From assembly GCF_035917575.1 (NCBI RefSeq), contig NZ_CP109090.1, forward strand, positions 2,604,001-2,668,000: 64,000 nt of DNA. The letters run 5' to 3'. Positions 28,686 to 36,876 of the stretch are shown one piece after another. How positions within the stretch are numbered: position 1 is the stretch's first letter; each line of letters opens with the position of its first letter. Made by a program: the position numbers and the translations under genes. Source of the stretch: Streptomyces sp. NBC_01788 (GTDB lineage Bacteria > Actinomycetota > Actinomycetes > Streptomycetales > Streptomycetaceae). The notes under the pieces are model-generated. The model did not search any database. It saw nothing but the letters and a program-made list of their open reading frames with translations, and was not told the DNA's origin.

Positions 28686-29495
28686 TCAGGCGGGTGCCGG
28701 AGACTCCGACGGAGGGGGCGTCCGCGGTGCTGGAACGACCGCGTCGCCGGTCTCCTCGTCCAGCAGCTCACGGGCGAGCAGGGTGGCGCCCGCGACCGCG
28801 CCCGGCATGAGGAACACCGCCACGAACGGCACCAGGAAGGCCAGGCCGAGCGGGGCGCCGAAGCCCCAGACCAGCAGCTTGCGGGAGCGCAGCAGGGCCA
28901 GCCGGCCGCCGAGTCCGACACTCCGGCGCTGGAGGGCGACGGCGGTGAGCTCCTCGGTCAGGAAGAAGCCGGTGACGAAGACGCCGAGCACCGGCACGAC
29001 CGTCTGCCCGACGAACGGCAGGAAGCCCAGCGCGAAGAGCAGCACGCCCCACAGCGCGGCCCGTACGACGATCCGCAGGCTGTCACGGGCCGAGAGCCAC
29101 AGCTCGCGCCAGAACGGCAGGCCGGACCCGGGTGCCGTGCCGTCGGGCGACACGTCCCGGTCCACCTGCTCGGACAGGCTCTCGTAGAAGGGCTGGCCGA
29201 TCAGGAGGGTGACCGCGGTGAAGGTGACCACGGCGAGGAGCAGCCCCAGGGCGAACAGCACGGCGGTGAGCAGGCCGCGGAAGAGACCGGACCACGGGCC
29301 CGGCCAGTCGTCGGCGAAGGGGGTGGCCCACGTGACCGCGTCGTCTCCCCACAGCGCGAGCGCGGTGAGAGTCGCCGCGTACAGCACGAGGGTGATCAGA
29401 CCGGGGAGCAGTCCGAAGCGGTACGACTGCCCGTGCCGGGCCATCCAGCGCTGGCCTTTGAGGAGATGGGCGAAACCGGCCCCGAGGTCACGCAT
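28686..29495 (-). CDS. EI24/CysZ-like integral membrane protein
   Basis: 269 residues from ATG at 29495; TACAGT (minus strand, 29502-29507) lies six bases before it. Five or six hydrophobic segments, with the EI24-domain landmarks GFAHLLKGQRWMARH, LLIGQPFYESLSEQVDRD and LPFVGQTVVPVLGVFVTGFFLTEELTAVALQRR. E. coli CysZ of this family takes up sulfate; most actinobacterial members are uncharacterised. A Pro-rich C-terminal tail follows. Confidence 0.85.
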   Translation of the reverse strand: MRDLGAGFAHLLKGQRWMARHGQSYRFGLLPGLITLVLYAATLTALALWGDDAVTWATPFADDWPGPWSGLFRGLLTAVLFALGLLLAVVTFTAVTLLIGQPFYESLSEQVDRDVSPDGTAPGSGLPFWRELWLSARDSLRIVVRAALWGVLLFALGFLPFVGQTVVPVLGVFVTGFFLTEELTAVALQRRSVGLGGRLALLRSRKLLVWGFGAPLGLAFLVPFVAVFLMPGAVAGATLLARELLDEETGDAVVPAPRTPPPSESPAPA

Positions 29496-29563
29496 GGGAA
29501 GACTGTATGCGGGGCCCGCGCCCGCTCACCCTCCGGGTGCGCGGGCGCGGGCGACCGTACGGC

Positions 29564-29983
29564 TCAGCCCAGTGTCACGGTGATGTTGCCTCGGGTCGCC
29601 TTCGAGTAGGGGCAGACCTGGTGGGCCTTCTCCAACAGGCTCTTCGCCGTGGCGGCGTCGACGTTCGGGATGTCCGCGGAGATCTCCACGATGATCCCGA
29701 ACCCGTCCTCGTTCTTGCCGATGCCGACCTTCGCGGTGACGGTGGAGCCGGAGATGTCGGCGCCCTCCTGGCGGGCGACGACGCCGAGGGCGCCCTGGAA
29801 GCAGGCGCTGTAGCCGGCGGCGAACAGCTGCTCGGGGTTGGTGCCGGCGCCGCTGCCGCCCATCTCCTTGGGCGGGTTGACGACGACGTCGAGCTTGCCG
29901 TCGTCGGTGGCGACCCGGCCGTCGCGGCCGTTCTCGGCGGTGGCGACGGCGGTGTACAGAACGTCGGAGTGCTGGATGGCCAT
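29564..29983 (-). CDS. ohr: organic hydroperoxide resistance protein (Ohr/OsmC)
   Basis: 139 residues from ATG at 29983, with GGAAGGAA upstream. The reactive pair is Cys61 (GYSACFQGAL) and Cys124 (HQVCPYSKATRGN), with Arg20 positioned as in Ohr. VCPYSKATRGNI near the end is diagnostic for Ohr rather than OsmC. It reduces fatty-acid and other organic hydroperoxides through lipoylated partners. No OhrR gene is adjacent; the nearest MarR at 31199 belongs to the oxidoreductase. Confidence 0.93.
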   Translation of the reverse strand: MAIQHSDVLYTAVATAENGRDGRVATDDGKLDVVVNPPKEMGGSGAGTNPEQLFAAGYSACFQGALGVVARQEGADISGSTVTAKVGIGKNEDGFGIIVEISADIPNVDAATAKSLLEKAHQVCPYSKATRGNITVTLG

Positions 29984-30103
29984 GGGGTTGCGTTCCTTCC
30001 TACGTCCGCCGCGACTCGCGCCCACGGTCGCACCTGGCGGTTTCAGGTTCCGGAATGAAGTTACCGCATGTCGGAACTTCGGGGAACGGCTGTCAGAGCG
30101 CGG

Positions 30104-31102
30104 TCACAGCTTGACGATCATCTTCCCGGTGTTGTCTCCGCGCAGCACGCCGAGGAAGGCCTCCAGGGTGTGCTCGATGCCCTCGACGACGGTCTCGCGG
30201 TACTTCAGCTCGCCCGAGCGCACCCAGGCGCCGACCTCCCGCACGAACTCGGGCTGGAGGTCGTAGTGGTCGCCGACGAGGAAGCCCTGGATACGGCCGC
30301 GGGTCTGGATCAGCCGGGCGAGGTTCCTCGGGCCCGGGGCGGGCTCGGTGTTGTTGTACCCCGAGATCATGCCGCAGACGGCGATGCGTCCGCCCAGGTT
30401 GAGGGATCCGATGGCGGCCTCCAGGTGCTCGCCGCCGACGTTGTCGAAGTAGACGTCGACACCGTCCGGGGCGGCGGCCTTCAACTGCTCGGCCACCGGG
30501 CCGTTCCTGTAGTTGAAGGCGGCGTCGAAGCCGTACTCCTCGGTCAGCAGCCGGACTTTCTCGTCGGAGCCCGCGGAGCCGATCACCCGCGACGCGCCCT
30601 TGAGCCTGGCGATCTGCCCGGCCTGGCCGCCGACCGCGCCGGCCGCGCCGGAGACGAAGACGGCGTCGCCCTCCTTGAAGGAGGCGATGCGCAGCAGACC
30701 GGCGTAGGCGGTCAGCCCCGTCATGCCCAGCGCGCCGAGGTACGCCGGCAGGGGCGCGGCCGCGGGGTCGACCTTGACGGCGCCGCGGCCGTTGACGGCG
30801 GCGTACTCGCGCCAGCCGCCGAAGTGCAGGACGTGGTCGCCGACCGCGATCCCCTCGGCCTCGGAGGCGACGACCTCGCCGACGGCGCCGCCCTGCATGG
30901 GCCTGCCGAGTTCGTACGGCTCGGCGTACGACTTGGCCGCGTTCATTCTTCCCCGCATATAGGGGTCGACGGAGAGGTACTCGTTGCGCACGAGGACCTG
31001 GCCCTCGCCCGGCTGCGGAACCTCGGCCTCGACCAGGGCGAAGTCTTCCGGTTTCGGCCAGCCGACTGGGCGGCTGAGCAGGTGCCATTCTCGGTTGATC
31101 AC
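30104..31102 (-). CDS. NADP-dependent zinc-less oxidoreductase (MDR; curcumin/double-bond reductase type)
   Basis: 332 residues from ATG at 31102 (MINREWHLLSRPVGWPKPEDF). An MDR enzyme with a GroES-like N-domain (LSVDPYMRGRM) and a Rossmann domain at about 140-280, with the NADP motif VSGAAGAVGGQAGQIAKL-like VSGAAGAVGGQAGQIARLKGA and VIGSAGSDEK. VYFDNVGGEHLEAAIG and IQGFLVGD are typical of 2-alkenal/curcumin reductases. Zinc ligands are absent. It is divergent from a MarR gene, with three tandem 9-mers in the shared promoter. Confidence 0.92.
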   Translation of the reverse strand: MINREWHLLSRPVGWPKPEDFALVEAEVPQPGEGQVLVRNEYLSVDPYMRGRMNAAKSYAEPYELGRPMQGGAVGEVVASEAEGIAVGDHVLHFGGWREYAAVNGRGAVKVDPAAAPLPAYLGALGMTGLTAYAGLLRIASFKEGDAVFVSGAAGAVGGQAGQIARLKGASRVIGSAGSDEKVRLLTEEYGFDAAFNYRNGPVAEQLKAAAPDGVDVYFDNVGGEHLEAAIGSLNLGGRIAVCGMISGYNNTEPAPGPRNLARLIQTRGRIQGFLVGDHYDLQPEFVREVGAWVRSGELKYRETVVEGIEHTLEAFLGVLRGDNTGKMIVKL

Positions 31103-31113
31103 GACAGGCGCCT

Positions 31114-31140
31114 TTCAGTTACTTCAGTTACTTCAGTTAC
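31114..31140 (-). repeat. three perfect tandem TTCAGTTAC 9-mers (MarR operator candidate)
   Basis: TTCAGTTAC occurs three times head to tail (31114-31122, 31123-31131, 31132-31140), followed by TGAAAC, so GTTAC-TGAAAC also forms a partial dyad. It lies just downstream of the predicted start of the oxidoreductase transcript, the expected place for a repressor. Confidence 0.7.
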
Positions 31141-31147
31141 TGAAACA

Positions 31148-31177
31148 ACCATGCACCTGAATATTTCATCAAGTCAA
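31148..31177 (-). promoter_or_regulatory. oxidoreductase promoter
   Basis: Minus strand -35 TTGACT (31172-31177), 18-bp spacer, -10 CATGGT (31148-31153). Transcription would start near 31141, directly before the 9-mer repeats. Confidence 0.55.
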
Positions 31178-31198
31178 GCAAGCCGGTACCCTGGTCGC

Positions 31199-31648
31199 AT
31201 GGCCGCCGCACCGAACACCCGCCGCCCCGACGCGCTGACCCTGGAGGTCGTCGAGCTGATCGGGGACGTCGTGGCCCGCTTCTACGAGGACTACGAGGAG
31301 GCGGCCGGTGAGCACGCGCTGACCGGGGCGCAGGCGCGGCTGCTGAGTCTGCTGTCGCTGGAGCCGCTGCCGATGCGGAGGCTGGCGCAGAAGCTGAAGT
31401 GCGAGCCGTCGAACGTCACCGGGATCGTGGACCGGCTGGAGACACGGGGACTGGTGGAGCGGCGGCCGGATCCGGGCGACCGGCGCGTGAAGCTGGCGGC
31501 GGCGACGGAGGAGGGGCGGCGCGTGGCCCGCGAACTGCGGGAAGGGCTGCGCTTCGCCCGGGAGCCACTGGCGAGCCTCTCCGAGGAAGAACGGCTGGCT
31601 CTGCGTGACCTGCTGCGGCGGATGACGAACGAGGGGGAGCCGAGCTGA
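31199..31648 (+). CDS. MarR family transcriptional regulator
   Basis: 149 residues from ATG at 31199 (MAAAPNTRRPDALTLEV); TACCCT at 31187-31192 is six bases upstream, so leaderless. The winged helix is at about 50-105: LTGAQARLLSLLSLEPLPMRRLAQKLKCEPSNVTGIVDRLETRGLVERRPDPGDRRVKLAAAT, where DRR is the wing. It is divergent from the MDR oxidoreductase and presumably represses it and itself through the triple 9-mer. Confidence 0.92.
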   Translation: MAAAPNTRRPDALTLEVVELIGDVVARFYEDYEEAAGEHALTGAQARLLSLLSLEPLPMRRLAQKLKCEPSNVTGIVDRLETRGLVERRPDPGDRRVKLAAATEEGRRVARELREGLRFAREPLASLSEEERLALRDLLRRMTNEGEPS

Positions 31649-31659
31649 CGAGCCCGGGC

Positions 31660-32260
31660 GACGAACTCGACTGAGGGGCTCGGGCCGAGGGGCTCGGGCC
31701 CCGGCGCTCGGGTTGAGCAGCTCGACTGAACGGCTCGGGCCGAGGGACTCGGGCTGAGCAGTTCGGCTGACGGGCTCGGCCGACGAACTCGGCTGAGCGG
31801 TCCGGCTGAGGGGCTCGCATCGAGGGGATCGGACTGAGCTGTCCGGCTGAGGGGCTCGCATCGAGGGGATCGCGTCGAGGGGCTCAGGCCCCCGGCACCC
31901 GGGCTGAGCGGTTCGGCCGAAGGGCTCGGGCTGAGCGGCTCGGACCGAAGGGCTCGGACCGAAGGGCTCGGACCGAAGGGCTCGGACCGAAGGGCTCGGA
32001 CCGAAGGGCTCGGACCGAAGGGCTCGGACCGAAGGGCTCGGACCGAAGGGCTCGGACCGAAGGGCTCGGACCGAAGGGCTCGGACCGAAGGGCTCGGACC
32101 GAAGGGCTCGGACCGAAGGGCTCGGACCGAAGGGCTCGGACCGAAGGGCTCGGACCGAAGGGCTCGGACCGAAGGGCTCGGACCGAAGGGCTCGGACCGA
32201 AGGGCTCGGGCTGAGCGGCTCGGCTGAGAAGCTCGGGGCGACGAGTTCCACTGAGGGCCG
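31660..32260. repeat. 14-bp minisatellite: 19 perfect copies flanked by degenerate copies
   Basis: The unit CTCGGACCGAAGGG is repeated 19 times without a mismatch from 31939 to 32204 (266 bp). Decayed relatives (CTCGGGCTGAGCGG, CTCGGCTGAGAAG and others) extend the array to about 31660-32260. Each unit holds a TCGG-A-CCGA dyad. Because 14 is not a multiple of three, every frame reads a 14-residue peptide repeat, and long spurious open frames result. I see no real gene at 31649-32415. Confidence 0.92.
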
Positions 32261-32415
32261 GCTGAACGGCGCGGCTCGGCTGAGCGCGGCTGCCGCCATG
32301 GGGGCGCGCGGCCCGGCGCCGGCAGTGCGGCGGCCGCGGGTTCGCCAATCACCCGCGACCGCCGTCGTGTTCGGCGTCGAGCCGACGTGCGGCCCTCAGG
32401 CCCGCGCATCGCGCC

Positions 32416-33306
32416 CTACGTGCACCACCACAGGAAGCGGTCGCAGGTGTGGGTCGGGGTGGGTGTGGGGTCCGGCTGAGGGGGCGGCGGGGCGGGGTCG
32501 CTCGTCGGGGGGTCCGCGGGCTGGGGCGCCTCCGGGGTCGCGGAGTCCGGTGCGCCCGGCCGGTCCGCACTCCGGCCCGTCTCGCTCTGCGCCGGCGCCC
32601 CGGCCGACTGCCGGGGGCTGCTCGTGTCGCTCGCGTCCGGTTCCGGTTTGTCGTCCTTCGCGGAGGCGGAGGGAGAGGCCGACTTCGAGGCGTCCGGCGT
32701 GGCCGTGTCCGTGGCGGTCCCCGGCGCGTCGTCAGCCGGCCCGGCCGTCCCGCCGGCGTCCGAGGGGGACGCGTCGTCCTCGGACACGTCGTCGCCGACC
32801 GCGGCCGGCTCCTGGCTGGACAAGCCCGGCAGGCCCGGCGCGTCGACGCCGAGTTCGGCCAGGCTCAGACCGCCGCCCGCCAGGACGAAGCCGACGACTG
32901 TCAGCAGGATGCGGCGGCGGCGCCTGCGGTGGACCGCGGCCTTGCGGTCCCGCCGGCTCGCGCTCCCGACCCCCGCACTCTCCGCGTCCTCGGCGTCGTC
33001 CTCGTCAGCCTCTACGTCCTCGTCGCCCTCGGCCGCTCCGCCCCGGCCGCGCGAGCGGCGCCGACCGGACCGCCCCTCGGGCTCGGCATGGCCGTCGTCA
33101 CCGTCAGCCCCGTCGTCCCGATCGCGTTCAGCGCGCTCCTCGTCGGGGTGGAACTCCCCGCTCTCCTGCGGGACTTGGGTGGCAGTGGGTTCCGCACTCA
33201 CCCCGGGGTCCTCCGCGTTTGCGGGAAGTGACTCCACTGGGGTGCCGCACCCCGGGCAGGCGAGGGCGCCGTTCAGGTGCCGTCGGCACGGGTGGCAGTA
33301 GTTCAT
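32416..33306 (-). CDS. zinc-ribbon single-pass membrane protein with acidic and Pro/Ser-rich regions
   Basis: 296 residues from ATG at 33306. N-terminus MNYCHPCRRHLNGALACPGCG is a four-Cys zinc ribbon (CxxC...CxxC). Residues 35-110 are acidic, then an Arg-rich stretch (RRDRKAAVHRRRRRR), one membrane helix (ILLTVVGFVLAGGGLSLAEL, about 134-153), and an extracellular Asp/Ser/Ala/Pro-rich linker ending in the aromatic tail CDRFLWWCT. Topology: ribbon inside, tail outside. Function unknown. TAGTCT (33316-33321) is a plausible -10, nine bases upstream. Confidence 0.8.
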   Translation of the reverse strand: MNYCHPCRRHLNGALACPGCGTPVESLPANAEDPGVSAEPTATQVPQESGEFHPDEERAERDRDDGADGDDGHAEPEGRSGRRRSRGRGGAAEGDEDVEADEDDAEDAESAGVGSASRRDRKAAVHRRRRRRILLTVVGFVLAGGGLSLAELGVDAPGLPGLSSQEPAAVGDDVSEDDASPSDAGGTAGPADDAPGTATDTATPDASKSASPSASAKDDKPEPDASDTSSPRQSAGAPAQSETGRSADRPGAPDSATPEAPQPADPPTSDPAPPPPQPDPTPTPTHTCDRFLWWCT

Positions 33307-33545
33307 GACGCGGGAAGACTAAGTTCCGGATGGGCGCGGTTCCTAGCCACCCCTGTGAAGGTTCTGTGCGGGATCGAAAAAGTGACCGACAGGCCCGCCA
33401 AAACCGTTATCTGTCGGACCCATTGACACCCTCACCACCCCATCCCTACTGTCGCGCCAGCATTTCGAACGTCTGACGAAATCTCGAACACCAAACACCA
33501 ACGACAACGACGACAACGATGTCGAGCAGCCGAGGGGCGGGCGCC

Positions 33546-34709
33546 GTGCGCATCACCGGAATCAGCACCCATGTGGTCGGGACGCCGTGGCGCAACCTGA
33601 CCTACGTCCAGGTGCACACCGACGAGGGCATCACGGGGGTCGGCGAGACCCGGATGCTGGGCCACACCGACGCTCTGATCGGCTACTTGAGGGAGGCCGA
33701 GGCCAACCACATCCTCGGCTCGGACCCGTTCGCCGCCGAGGACCTCGTCCGCCGGATGAAGTACGGCGACTTCGGCCGCGCGGGTGAGATCGTGATGTCC
33801 GGCATCGCGGTCGTGGAGATGGCCTGCTGGGACATCAAGGGCAAGGCGCTCGGCGTCCCCGTTTGGCAGTTACTCGGCGGCAAGGTCACCGACCGGGTGA
33901 AGGCGTACGCCAACGGCTGGTACACCACCGAGCGCACCCCGGAGGCGTACCACAAGGCCGCGCAGGGGGTCGTGGAGCGCGGTTACCGGGCGCTCAAGAT
34001 CGACCCCTTCGGCACCGGGCACTTCGAACTCGACCACGAGGGGACCCTGTACGCCGTCTCGCTCATCGAGGCCGTACGGGACGCCATCGGCCCCGGCACC
34101 GAGCTGATGCTGGAGATGCACGGCCGCTTCTCCCCCGCCACCGCCGTCCGGCTGGCGAGGGAGATGGCGCCCTTCGCCCCGGCCTGGCTGGAGGAGCCGG
34201 TGCCGCCGGAGAACCTGAAGGCGCTGCGGACGGTCGCCGCCAAGGTCGACATCCCGGTCGCCACCGGCGAGCGCATCCACGACCGGATCGAGTTCCGCGA
34301 GCTCTTCGACGACCAGTCCGCCGACATCATCCAGCCGGACGTCGGCCACATCGGCGGCATCTGGGAGACCCGGAAGCTGGCCGCGACCGCCGAGACGCAC
34401 TACATGCTCGTCGCCCCGCACAACGTCGGCGGGTCCGTACTCACCGCCGCCTCGCTCCAAGTCGGCTTCACCACACCGAATTTCAAGATCCTGGAGCACT
34501 TCAACGACTTCGCCGACGCGGAGATCAAGAAGGTGGTCAGGGGCGCGCCCCGGGTGGACCCGGAGGACGGCTGCTTCCACCTCTCCGACGCGCCCGGTCT
34601 CGGCGTCGAGCTGGATGTCGACAGGGCGGCCGAATTCCCCCAGCAGCAGGCCCGGTTCGACCTGTGGGCCGAGGGCTGGGAGCAGCGCAGGCCGAAGGGG
34701 ACGAAGTGA
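33546..34709 (+). CDS. mandelate racemase/muconate lactonizing (enolase superfamily) sugar-acid dehydratase
   Basis: 387 residues from GTG at 33546 (MRITGISTHVVGTPWRN), with GAGGGG upstream; ATG 33519 is possible. The capping domain is 1-125, followed by a TIM barrel. The base lysine region is YRALKIDPFG, metal ligands lie in LMLEMHGRF, WLEEPVPPENL and VATGERIHDR, and the general-base His is in VAPHNVGG. This fits the galactonate-dehydratase-like group. Codon 109 is TTA (33870-33872), the only one I found in the window, implying dependence on the bldA tRNA. It overlaps the next gene by GTGA. Confidence 0.88.
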   Translation: MRITGISTHVVGTPWRNLTYVQVHTDEGITGVGETRMLGHTDALIGYLREAEANHILGSDPFAAEDLVRRMKYGDFGRAGEIVMSGIAVVEMACWDIKGKALGVPVWQLLGGKVTDRVKAYANGWYTTERTPEAYHKAAQGVVERGYRALKIDPFGTGHFELDHEGTLYAVSLIEAVRDAIGPGTELMLEMHGRFSPATAVRLAREMAPFAPAWLEEPVPPENLKALRTVAAKVDIPVATGERIHDRIEFRELFDDQSADIIQPDVGHIGGIWETRKLAATAETHYMLVAPHNVGGSVLTAASLQVGFTTPNFKILEHFNDFADAEIKKVVRGAPRVDPEDGCFHLSDAPGLGVELDVDRAAEFPQQQARFDLWAEGWEQRRPKGTK

Positions 34710-35710
34710 GCACAGAGGTCGTCGTCGAGGCCCCGGGCACGCACCGGATCGCCGGGCACACGCCGCGCGACCCGGGACCGGGCGAGGCGCTGGTCGCCGT
34801 GCACGCCGTGGGGATCTGCGGCAGCGACCGCGAGGTGTACCAGGGCAACCGGCCCGACGGGTACGTGCGTTACCCGCTGACGCCGGGCCACGAGTGGTCC
34901 GGGACGGTCCGGCGGGTGGGCGCCGGGGTGCCCGGCCCTCTCGTGGGCCGCACGGTGGTCGGCGAGGGTTTCCGCAACTGCCAGGTGTGCGACCGCTGTC
35001 ACGCGGGCGAGACGACCCTGTGCACGGCGGGGTACGAGGAGACCGGCTTCACCCGGCCCGGCGCGATGGCCACCACGCTGACGCTGCCGGCCCGGCTGCT
35101 GCACGTGCTCCCCGAGGACGCCGACCTCACCGCCGCCGCGCTGCTGGAGCCGGCCGCCTGTGTAGCGGCCGCGGCGCTGAAGGCGGACGCCCGGCCGGGC
35201 GAGCGGGTCGCCGTGGTCGGCACCGGCACGCTCGGGATGTTCGCCGTGCAGTTCCTCAAGGCGCTCTCCCCGGCCGAGCTGCTGGTCGTCGGCACGCGCG
35301 ACGACCGCGAGGCCCTGGCCCGGCGGTTCGGCGCCACCGGCTTCTCCACCAAGGACCGGCGGCTGCCCGGCGGCTTCGACGTGGTGATCGAGACGGCCGG
35401 GTCCGCGGACGCGGCGCGTACCGCCGCCGCGCTGCTCAGACGCGGTGGGCGGCTGGTCCTGACCGGCATCCCGGCCCCGGGCGCCGAGGGACTGGACCCG
35501 ACCGACCTCGTCGTACGGCAGCTGGAGGTGCACACCGTCTTCGGGGCGCCGCCGCACGCCTGGGCGCACACCGTGCGGATGTTCGCGGCCGGACTGCTCG
35601 ATCCGCTCCCGCTCGTCACCCACGAGCTCCCGCTCGCCGAGTTCTCGCACGCCATCGACCTGGTGGGGGCGGGCGATCCGAAGGTGGGCAAGGTGCTGCT
35701 CCGCCCGTGA
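34706..35710 (+). CDS. zinc-binding MDR sugar/alcohol dehydrogenase
   Basis: 334 residues from GTG at 34706, overlapping the dehydratase stop by four bases. Catalytic zinc ligands are Cys in GICGSDREVY and His in GHEWSG; structural zinc site NCQVCDRCHAGETTLC. Rossmann motif VAVVGTGTLGMFAVQFLKA (about 170). It resembles threonine/sorbitol dehydrogenases and probably oxidises a hydroxyl in the same pathway as the dehydratase. A strong stem-loop follows. Confidence 0.9.
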   Translation: MSTEVVVEAPGTHRIAGHTPRDPGPGEALVAVHAVGICGSDREVYQGNRPDGYVRYPLTPGHEWSGTVRRVGAGVPGPLVGRTVVGEGFRNCQVCDRCHAGETTLCTAGYEETGFTRPGAMATTLTLPARLLHVLPEDADLTAAALLEPAACVAAAALKADARPGERVAVVGTGTLGMFAVQFLKALSPAELLVVGTRDDREALARRFGATGFSTKDRRLPGGFDVVIETAGSADAARTAAALLRRGGRLVLTGIPAPGAEGLDPTDLVVRQLEVHTVFGAPPHAWAHTVRMFAAGLLDPLPLVTHELPLAEFSHAIDLVGAGDPKVGKVLLRP

Positions 35711-35715
35711 CCCGA

Positions 35716-35756
35716 GTGCCGCTCACGGCGTGATCCGAGGACGCCGTGAGCGGCAC
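35716..35756. terminator. stem-loop between the dehydrogenase and U32-like genes
   Basis: Perfect 16-bp arms, GTGCCGCTCACGGCGT (35716-35731) and its complement (35741-35756), with a nine-base loop, six bases after the dehydrogenase stop. It may end or attenuate the upstream transcript. Confidence 0.8.
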
Positions 35757-35847
35757 ACCGGGCCCGGGTCACCGCCGGCTCCGTGCACGGCCCGCCATAC
35801 CCGGAGCCACGAACCTTGTCCGAGACACCGAACACGAAGGACAGCCT

Positions 35848-36816
35848 GTGACCGACGCTTCCGCCACGGCCGCCCGCAGACCCGCTGAGCAGACGCTCAC
35901 CGCACTGGGCCTCGGCGCCCCCGCCCTCGACCCCGCCGACACCTCGCCGCACGCCTTCCCCGGCGGCGGCCGCTGGCGCACGGAGATCCCCTCGTGCGAG
36001 GGCCCGGAGGCGCTGGCGGTGGTCCTCGACGAGGCCGCACGGCTCGATGTGCCGATCCACCGGATCAGCCAGGGCAGCGGCGTGTGGATGCTGACCGACG
36101 CCGAGATCGGCGAGATGGTCGACGCGAGTACCGCACACGGCGTCGAACTGTGCCTGTTCACCGGCCCGCGCGGCACCTGGGACACCGGGGGCTCGGTGCG
36201 CTCCGACTCACGCGGGGCGGGGCTGCGCGCCCGCGGCCACGACGCGGTCGCCGGGTGCGTCGAGGACGCCGTCCGGGCCACGGAGCTGGGCGTGCGCTGT
36301 CTGCTGGTCGCCGACGAGGGGGTGCTGTGGACGCTGCACCGGGCGCGTACGACGGGCCTGATCCCGGCCGACACCACCCTGAAGGTGTCCGCGCTGATCG
36401 GCCCGGTGAACCCGGCGTCGTACGCCGTCTTCGAGCGTCTGGGCGCCGACTCCGTGAACGTGCCAAGCGATCTGACGCTCGATCACCTCACCGAGATCCG
36501 GCGGGTGTCGGGCGCCCCCATGGACATGTACATCGAGGCGCCCGACGACCTCGGCGGCTATGTCCGGATGTACGAGGTCGCCGAGCTGATCCGGCGCGGC
36601 GCACCGCTCTACCTGAAGTTCGGCCTGTCCAAGGCGCCCGGCATCTACCCGTACGGACACCACCTGCGGGAGCTCACCCTGGCCACGGCCCGGGAACGGG
36701 TGCGGCGCGGCCGGCTCGCCCTGGACCTGCTCGCCCGCCACGGCGCCGCCGGTGACATGGCGCCGCTCGGCTCCCGGCTGCCGGGCCCGCTCCACCGCTT
36801 CCCCACCGGCGCCTGA
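35848..36816 (+). CDS. U32-peptidase-like (collagenase-family) TIM-barrel protein
   Basis: 322 residues from GTG at 35848, GAAGGA just before it. The fold looks like a parallel barrel: HRISQGSGVWMLTDAEIGEMVD, CLFTGPRGTWDTGG, KVSALIGPVNPASYAVFERLGADSVNVPSDLTLDHLTEIRRV and GAPMDMYIEAPDDLGGYVRMYEVAELIRRG. I recall similar actinobacterial proteins annotated as U32 family, but protease residues are not evident. The location before a sugar ABC transporter suggests a catabolic lyase, aldolase or isomerase role. Confidence 0.6.
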   Translation: MTDASATAARRPAEQTLTALGLGAPALDPADTSPHAFPGGGRWRTEIPSCEGPEALAVVLDEAARLDVPIHRISQGSGVWMLTDAEIGEMVDASTAHGVELCLFTGPRGTWDTGGSVRSDSRGAGLRARGHDAVAGCVEDAVRATELGVRCLLVADEGVLWTLHRARTTGLIPADTTLKVSALIGPVNPASYAVFERLGADSVNVPSDLTLDHLTEIRRVSGAPMDMYIEAPDDLGGYVRMYEVAELIRRGAPLYLKFGLSKAPGIYPYGHHLRELTLATARERVRRGRLALDLLARHGAAGDMAPLGSRLPGPLHRFPTGA

Positions 36817-36876
36817 CGGACGCCGCGAGCACCTCCCCACGCCCCACACCGACCAGACGGACAAGGACTGATCACC

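Noticed and set aside
31660..32260. Possible CRISPR array
   Set aside because: Units are contiguous 14-mers without spacers, and no cas genes are present.
31169..32409. Long minus-strand open frames of 372-376 codons encoding RSEPFGPSPSV-type repeats
   Set aside because: They are a by-product of the 14-bp tandem array, open in all frames, and are antisense to marR at one end. No ribosome site or domain.
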